Below are positions 13,979 to 17,603 of a stretch of DNA of 17,603 bases, piece by piece. A program made the position numbers and the translations under genes. Origin of the DNA: Bacillota bacterium (GTDB lineage: Bacteria; Bacillota; Sulfobacillia; RBS10-35; JAJYVN01). The stretch spans positions 1-17,603 of the forward strand of contig JAJYVN010000025.1 of the NCBI GenBank assembly GCA_021791995.1, in the 5' to 3' direction. The notes beneath the pieces are model-generated. The model searched no databases and was not told the origin of the DNA. It saw nothing but the letters and a program-made list of their open reading frames with translations. Each line of letters begins with the position of its first letter. Positions within the stretch are counted from its first letter, which is position 1.

Positions 13979-14016
13979 CGGGCGGTGAGGGGACGTTCCC
14001 GTCCCCTCACCGTCCG
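13979..14016 (+). terminator. Strong hairpin after the CBM9-like gene
   Basis: GGTGAGGGGACG (13984-13995) and CGTCCCCTCACC (14000-14011) are perfect complements around TTCC; five more outer pairs (one G-U) extend the stem to 13979-14016. It starts four bases after the stop codon. There is no T run. It separates the lipoprotein gene from ribH. Confidence 0.7.
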
Positions 14017-14047
14017 CCATCTCGGCAACGGAGGTATCCAAATCAAC

Positions 14048-14584
14048 GTGAATCTGGGCAAACCTTACTCCCCATCCGATCCCAGCATGGATCTTACCGG
14101 TCTACGCGTTGCTCTCGTCCGGAGTCGCTTTAACACCGCTATTACCGAAGCGTTAGCAGCGGGGGCGCATGCCATATTCCGGGAACAGGGACTACCCGAG
14201 GACCGGATGGAACAATTCGACGTCCCCGGCGCCTTCGAGCTGGCTCCCACCGCCCTGCGACTTGCGCGTTCCAAGCGCTACGACGCTATCGTGCCCTTGG
14301 GAGCGGTCATCCGTGGTGAAACGGACCACTACCAATACGTCTGTCGCTCGGTCACCGACGGCCTGACACGACTGGCATACGATGCAGAGCGGTGGGGCGT
14401 CGTGGTCACATTCGGCGTCTTGACAACCGACACACTGGAACAGGCAGCAGCACGCGCCGGTGGCCCAGATGGCAATAAGGGTGCCGACGCCGCCCTCGCA
14501 GCCCTGGACGTCTTACACCTCTGGCACCGGATGGACGACACGACACGCCCACACGCCGCTCGTTATGGATTCCGCGACTCCTGA
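14048..14584 (+). CDS. ribH: 6,7-dimethyl-8-ribityllumazine synthase
   Basis: RibH condenses 5-amino-6-ribitylaminouracil with 3,4-dihydroxy-2-butanone-4-phosphate, the penultimate step of riboflavin synthesis. The 178-residue protein shows VALVRSRFNTAITEAL (21-36), FDVPGAFELAPTALRLA (57-73), YDAIVPLGAVIRGETDHYQYV (78-98; His94 is the catalytic His) and the C-terminal GVLTTDTLEQAAARAG...GNKGADAALAAL segment, all family hallmarks. I chose GTG 14048 with GGAGG 13 bases upstream, a long gap. ATG 14087 would shorten the N-terminal extension by 13 residues but has no ribosome site. The N-terminal extension is a little longer than in B. subtilis. No other riboflavin gene is visible, so it may be an isolated copy. 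Confidence 0.92.
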   Translation: MNLGKPYSPSDPSMDLTGLRVALVRSRFNTAITEALAAGAHAIFREQGLPEDRMEQFDVPGAFELAPTALRLARSKRYDAIVPLGAVIRGETDHYQYVCRSVTDGLTRLAYDAERWGVVVTFGVLTTDTLEQAAARAGGPDGNKGADAALAALDVLHLWHRMDDTTRPHAARYGFRDS

Positions 14585-14707
14585 GATTCACCCCGTGCGG
14601 CTTGTTGGCCGATGCACCACGGGATGACCGCATCGACCGATTTGGCGCCGCATCCCCATGCGACAAGTCCAGAAGAGCCGCAGGCCGCATCGCTGGATCG
14701 GTCATCC

Positions 14708-14735
14708 TTGACATAATCAGCAGTCGTATTATGAT
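14708..14735 (+). promoter_or_regulatory. mer operon promoter with overlapping ArsR-type operator
   Basis: TTGACA (14708-14713) and TATGAT (14730-14735) are 16 bases apart, a near-consensus promoter. CATAAT (14712-14717) and ATTATG (14728-14733) form a perfect 6-bp inverted repeat with a ten-base centre that overlaps both hexamers. AT-rich dyads of this kind are usual ArsR/SmtB operators, so repression by blocking polymerase is expected. Confidence 0.65.
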
Positions 14736-14762
14736 ATTGTGTTATATGAAGGAGGAATGGCA

Positions 14763-15098
14763 ATGTCCCTTGCCCTTGCGCCTTCCGCCGACGACTCGGC
14801 TGAGGTACGCGCCAAGTTCTTTCATGGCCTCTCACACCCGGTACGTTTGCGCATCATCCTGCAACTCTTGGACGGCGAAAAGAACGTTGGGGAACTGGTG
14901 CAGCTTTTGGGGCTCAAACAAGCGCACGTTTCGAACCACCTCGCTTGCCTGAAGTGGTGCGGTTTTGTGAGCTCCCGTCCAGAAGGGCGGACCGTCTACT
15001 ACACCGTCACGGATCCCCGGGTACGAGAACTGGTCCAGCTCGGTCAGGCAATCGTTGCCGACAATGCTGCGCGCATTGCGGCCTGCACACGGATGTAA
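14763..15098 (+). CDS. ArsR/SmtB-family metal-responsive repressor, CmtR-like, of the mer operon
   Basis: The 111-residue winged-helix protein shows KFFHGLSHPVRLRIILQLLD (18-37), the recognition region ELVQLLGLKQAHVSNHLACL (44-63) and the wing SSRPEGRTVYYTVTDPRV. It lacks the ELCVCDL metal motif of ArsR. Instead it has Cys62 and Cys66 (CLKWC, C-x3-C) plus a near-terminal Cys108, the spacing of the three metal-binding cysteines of mycobacterial CmtR. ATG 14763 has GGAGG seven bases upstream; ATG 14757 is too close to it. It precedes merA by 46 bases and shares its promoter. ArsR-type mercury regulators are known from Streptomyces mer operons, so Hg(II) is the likely signal; Cd or Pb is the alternative. 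Confidence 0.9.
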   Translation: MSLALAPSADDSAEVRAKFFHGLSHPVRLRIILQLLDGEKNVGELVQLLGLKQAHVSNHLACLKWCGFVSSRPEGRTVYYTVTDPRVRELVQLGQAIVADNAARIAACTRM

Positions 15099-15144
15099 GG
15101 AGGTCCCGCGCATTCCAATCGCTCCAGCGAAGGGACGGATCCAG

Positions 15145-16806
15145 ATGAAAAGGCGACTGCGGATTCAGATCGACGGCATGACCTGTACGGACTGCGAACA
15201 CCACGTGACAACGGCCCTGGAAGGAGTTGGCGCCACCGATGTCCATGCGAGTTTTCGCCGCGGGGAAGCTCTGGTGACGGTGTCCGACGACGCCGAGACG
15301 GAAGCCCTCCTGGCGGCCGTGGCCGCGTCCGGCTATCGGCCGCGTGCGATCCATCCCGTCACCGACCCACCTAGTCCGCAACACGGTCGGTCCCCCCGCC
15401 GCTCCAAGGGCCCCAGTCCTTACGACCTGGCCATCGTCGGCTCCGGTGGCGCGGCCTTCGCTTCTGCCATCCGCGCACGGGATGCCGGAGCCAGCGTTGT
15501 GATGATCGAGCGTGGCACCATCGGCGGCACCTGCGTCAACATCGGGTGCGTCCCTTCCAAGACCCTGTTGCGGGCCGCAGAGATCCACCACCTCGCCCAA
15601 ACGAATCCATTCACCGGTCTGAACACAGCGGCCGGGCCCGCGCGGTGGGATGCGATCATCGCCCAGAAAGACGCGCTGGTGAGCGAACTCCGACAGCACA
15701 AGTATGAGGACCTGGTGACCGACTATGGTTGGGAACTCGTCCACGGCGAAGCAGCGTTCGCAGACGCCTCCACGCTGCATGTCGGCGATCGGAGCATTGC
15801 GGCCAAGGCCTTCCTGATCGCTACCGGGGCTCGCCCTGCCGTTCCGAGCATCCCAGGCCTGGCCGAAGCGGGATACCTGACGAGTACCACCGCGCTCGAA
15901 CTCCGCCACGTGCCCGAAAGCATCGCCGTCATTGGCTCCGGATACATCGCCCTCGAATTGGGGCAGCTGTTTGCACACCTGGGCTCCAAGGTCACCCTGA
16001 TGCAGCGTAGCCCCAAACTGCTTAAGACCTTCGATCCGGAGATCAGCGAGGCCGTTTCAGGCGTCTTGGCAGACGAAGGTATCGAACAGTTGACGGAGGT
16101 GCAGTACCTCCGGGTGGAGGGCGGACCTCAGGGTCGGCGCATCCATCTGACTGTAGCCGGCAGGGCCCGGGTGGTCGAGGCGTCGGCCATCCTCGTCGCA
16201 ACGGGACGTCAACCCAACACGGAAGCCTTGCACCTCGAGGCGGCGGGAGTCCGGGCCGATCCTCGCCGCGCCGTGTTGGTCGATGCGGAGCTGCGCACAA
16301 ACGTTCCCCACATCCTCGGGGCAGGGGATGTCACGTTGGGACCGCAGTTCGTGTATGTTGCCGCGTACGAAGGTGCCATCGCTGCCGACAACGCTCTGGG
16401 TGCGCATCGACCGGTCGACCTTGGTGTCGTACCCTCCGTTACCTTCACCTCCCCCGCGATCGCCACGGTAGGCCTGACCGAGGCCCAAGCCAAGCAGGCG
16501 GGGTACGACGTCAAAACCTCCGTACTCCCCATGTCAGCCGTACCGCGTGCCCTTGTAAACCACGACACCCGCGGGGTATTCAAACTCGTCGCGGACGCTG
16601 CGAGCAACGTCGTGCTCGGTGCGCACATTGTTGCAGACAATGCGGGGGACGCCATCTACGCCGCAACACTTGCCGTAAAGTTCCACCTGACCGTAACGGA
16701 CCTAACAGAGACCATGGCACCGTACCTGACAATGGCCGAAGGCCTGAAGCTCACCGCTCAGACCTTCGGCCGTGACGTCAATAAGCTTTCGTGCTGCGCG
16801 GGGTAG
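15145..16806 (+). CDS. merA: Mercuric reductase MerA with N-terminal HMA domain
   Basis: MerA reduces Hg(II) to volatile Hg(0) with NADPH in the cytoplasm. Of 553 residues, about 1-68 form a heavy-metal-associated domain with GMTCTDC (Cys14, Cys17). A linker of about 25 residues follows. The flavoprotein disulfide reductase core starts YDLAIVGSGGAAFASAIRAR, with the redox pair GGTCVNIGCVPSK (Cys130, Cys135), NAD site IAVIGSGYIALELGQLFAHL, FAD site ILGAGDVTLGPQFVYVAAYE and the dimer interface. It ends LSCCAG, the C-terminal Cys pair (550-551) that hands over Hg and separates MerA from lipoamide dehydrogenases. ATG 15145 has AAGGGA about nine bases upstream. It is co-transcribed with the ArsR-type repressor; no merT, merP or merB is in view. 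Confidence 0.96.
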   Translation: MKRRLRIQIDGMTCTDCEHHVTTALEGVGATDVHASFRRGEALVTVSDDAETEALLAAVAASGYRPRAIHPVTDPPSPQHGRSPRRSKGPSPYDLAIVGSGGAAFASAIRARDAGASVVMIERGTIGGTCVNIGCVPSKTLLRAAEIHHLAQTNPFTGLNTAAGPARWDAIIAQKDALVSELRQHKYEDLVTDYGWELVHGEAAFADASTLHVGDRSIAAKAFLIATGARPAVPSIPGLAEAGYLTSTTALELRHVPESIAVIGSGYIALELGQLFAHLGSKVTLMQRSPKLLKTFDPEISEAVSGVLADEGIEQLTEVQYLRVEGGPQGRRIHLTVAGRARVVEASAILVATGRQPNTEALHLEAAGVRADPRRAVLVDAELRTNVPHILGAGDVTLGPQFVYVAAYEGAIAADNALGAHRPVDLGVVPSVTFTSPAIATVGLTEAQAKQAGYDVKTSVLPMSAVPRALVNHDTRGVFKLVADAASNVVLGAHIVADNAGDAIYAATLAVKFHLTVTDLTETMAPYLTMAEGLKLTAQTFGRDVNKLSCCAG

Positions 16807-17434
16807 GCGAGGTCGCGCACTCCAGTCGTTACCCAGAGAGAAGCCGCTGCGCGGACCGCATCGGAACGGGACGTGCACCGTGCGATCATGGCCCGGTGAT
16901 GGACGTCCGCGGCAGAAGAGCTGCGCGTGGCCTTCGCTGTAGAAAGAGGTCTGTGGCAGGATCCTAAGGCGAGCAACGTTCCACGAGCGAGTGGCTCGCT
17001 CAGCCCCCGCTCCCGTACCCCCCCTGAACGCTTACGCACGACTACTGGAGAACGACTCGGTGGCTGCCCAGGTCAAGGCATTGGCCTGACAGGGAGATTG
17101 GATCGACGCTGGCACGGTGGCCGTCCGACGCCATGCGACCAGCCACCAGGCGTCCGAACAACAAGCAAAGATCGACGGTCGTCCGCATCGTCTGACCGTT
17201 ACGGGCTACTGGGTGAGCGCTTTGCCTGACCATGAAAATGCGATTTGCCTCGGTCCCGACGTGCGGAATGCGTGCCGCACCTGAGACCGTAGGCAAAGCG
17301 GATCCAACGCCCCCAACCCCGCTACCCATTGCGGTAAAAGCCCCGCGCGCCTTTTCCCGTGCCTACTCCGGCTGAACTTGGGATATACGAAGGAGCGTTG
17401 CCGCGCCCGCATGCAAGAGCCTGCGTAACATGCC
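16807..17434. other. Long stretch without a supportable gene between merA and the right-edge TnpB
   Basis: No clear terminator follows merA. One plus-strand frame reads like eroded coding sequence: NAYARLLENDSVAAQVKALA ends at a TGA (17087-17089), and the same frame resumes as QGDWIDAGTVAVRRHATSHQ, then DGRPHRLTVTGYWVSALP, until a stop near 17282. I recognise no family in it, and no start codon with a ribosome site precedes it. The rest is featureless. It is probably transposon-associated or decayed DNA. Confidence 0.45.
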
Positions 17435-17488
17435 ATCCCGGAACCTGTCCCCCGGATCCTCGGCTCTCACGGCTTACCGTTCCTGTTC
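17435..17488 (-). ncRNA. Possible omega/right-end RNA hairpins downstream of TnpB
   Basis: Just after the TnpB stop, the minus strand has two compact hairpins: ACGG-TAAG-CCGT (17480-17469), and ATCCGG pairing with CCGGGAT with one bulged G (17457-17435). TnpB guide RNAs (omega RNA) overlap the 3' end of tnpB and extend into the element's right end, so structured RNA is expected exactly here. The element boundary is not identified, so this is tentative. Confidence 0.3.
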
Positions 17489-17603
17489 TTATAGTCTTTT
17501 CTTTCCAGCTACTGCCGGTTTCCTATTGGAACGTTCCTGCTTCGCAGCAGCCGGTTTCACCAGGCCGTTCTCCTGGCCAGAGCCTTCTGCTCCACAGGCG
17601 TTT
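17489..17603 (-). CDS. tnpB: C-terminus of TnpB (IS607/IS605-type RNA-guided nuclease), partial at right edge
   Basis: The minus strand enters the window in frame as NACGAEGSGQENGLVKPAAA, continues KQERSNRKPAVAGKKRL and ends at TAA (17491-17489). The sequence NACGxxxSG followed by KQE and a basic tail is the typical extreme C-terminus of TnpB/OrfB proteins, after the zinc ribbon. Only 37 residues are visible, so the completeness of the RuvC core cannot be judged. It is a different TnpB type from the remnant at 10012-10143, which ends in a DPGIHRW-like tail. Confidence 0.6.
   Translation of the reverse strand, partial: NACGAEGSGQENGLVKPAAAKQERSNRKPAVAGKKRL

Noticed and set aside
15145..16806. 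MerA as dihydrolipoamide dehydrogenase
   Set aside because: The HMA domain, the C-terminal LSCCAG and the ArsR-type partner point to mercuric reductase.
1..17603. CRISPR array
   Set aside because: No regularly spaced direct repeats were seen on reading the window; the only repeats are short dyads at regulatory sites.

Overview
The window is GC-rich bacterial chromosome with tightly packed genes, strong Shine-Dalgarno sequences (GGAGG type) and frequent GTG or TTG starts. This would fit a high-GC Gram-positive lineage with sulfur/metal-rich ecology (for example a Sulfobacillus-like or other thermophilic Firmicute), but taxonomy cannot be fixed from the sequence alone. Both edges and one internal stretch carry transposon genes or remnants, so this looks like accessory, mosaic DNA.

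Left to right: the left edge has the start of a minus-strand helix-turn-helix gene (probably an IS607-type recombinase) with its promoter, followed by an IS630-family transposase remnant (120-326). Next is a minus-strand three-gene operon (357-3014): cupin, MFS exporter, and an NTF2-like/four-TM membrane protein. A selenium/sulfur cluster fills 3157-8680. Selenophosphate synthetase (selD) and a NifS-like cysteine desulfurase run leftward. A LysR-type regulator runs rightward, followed by DsrE-like, SAM methyltransferase and SQR-like flavoprotein genes. A two-HTH MerR-like protein with a Cys cluster follows (8875-9522). Then come a TnpB remnant, a hypothetical gene, a TIM-barrel isomerase-like gene (minus), an MFS transporter, a CBM9-like lipoprotein, lumazine synthase (ribH), and a mercury-resistance pair: an ArsR/CmtR-like repressor and MerA with an N-terminal HMA domain. 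The right edge holds the C-terminus of a TnpB on the minus strand, with possible structured-RNA hairpins downstream.

The most important observation is that selD is itself a selenoprotein gene. Reading upstream of the first uninterrupted ATG (5339) through an in-frame TGA (5349-5351) restores the conserved SelD N-terminus, with selenocysteine at the catalytic Cys position and the essential Lys three residues later. A long hairpin (5310-5330) stands at the right distance to be the bacterial SECIS element. A normal gene caller would lose the first 19 residues, including the active site. The host must therefore have SelA/SelB/SelC elsewhere.

The selenium/sulfur genes flank the LysR gene. Matching dyads of the form ATGC-N7-GCAT occur on both sides of it, which suggests one regulator for both arms. 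A working hypothesis is that cysteine desulfurase, DsrE-like carrier, SQR-like oxidoreductase and methyltransferase manage reduced sulfur/selenium so that SelD receives selenide; this is inference from gene content.
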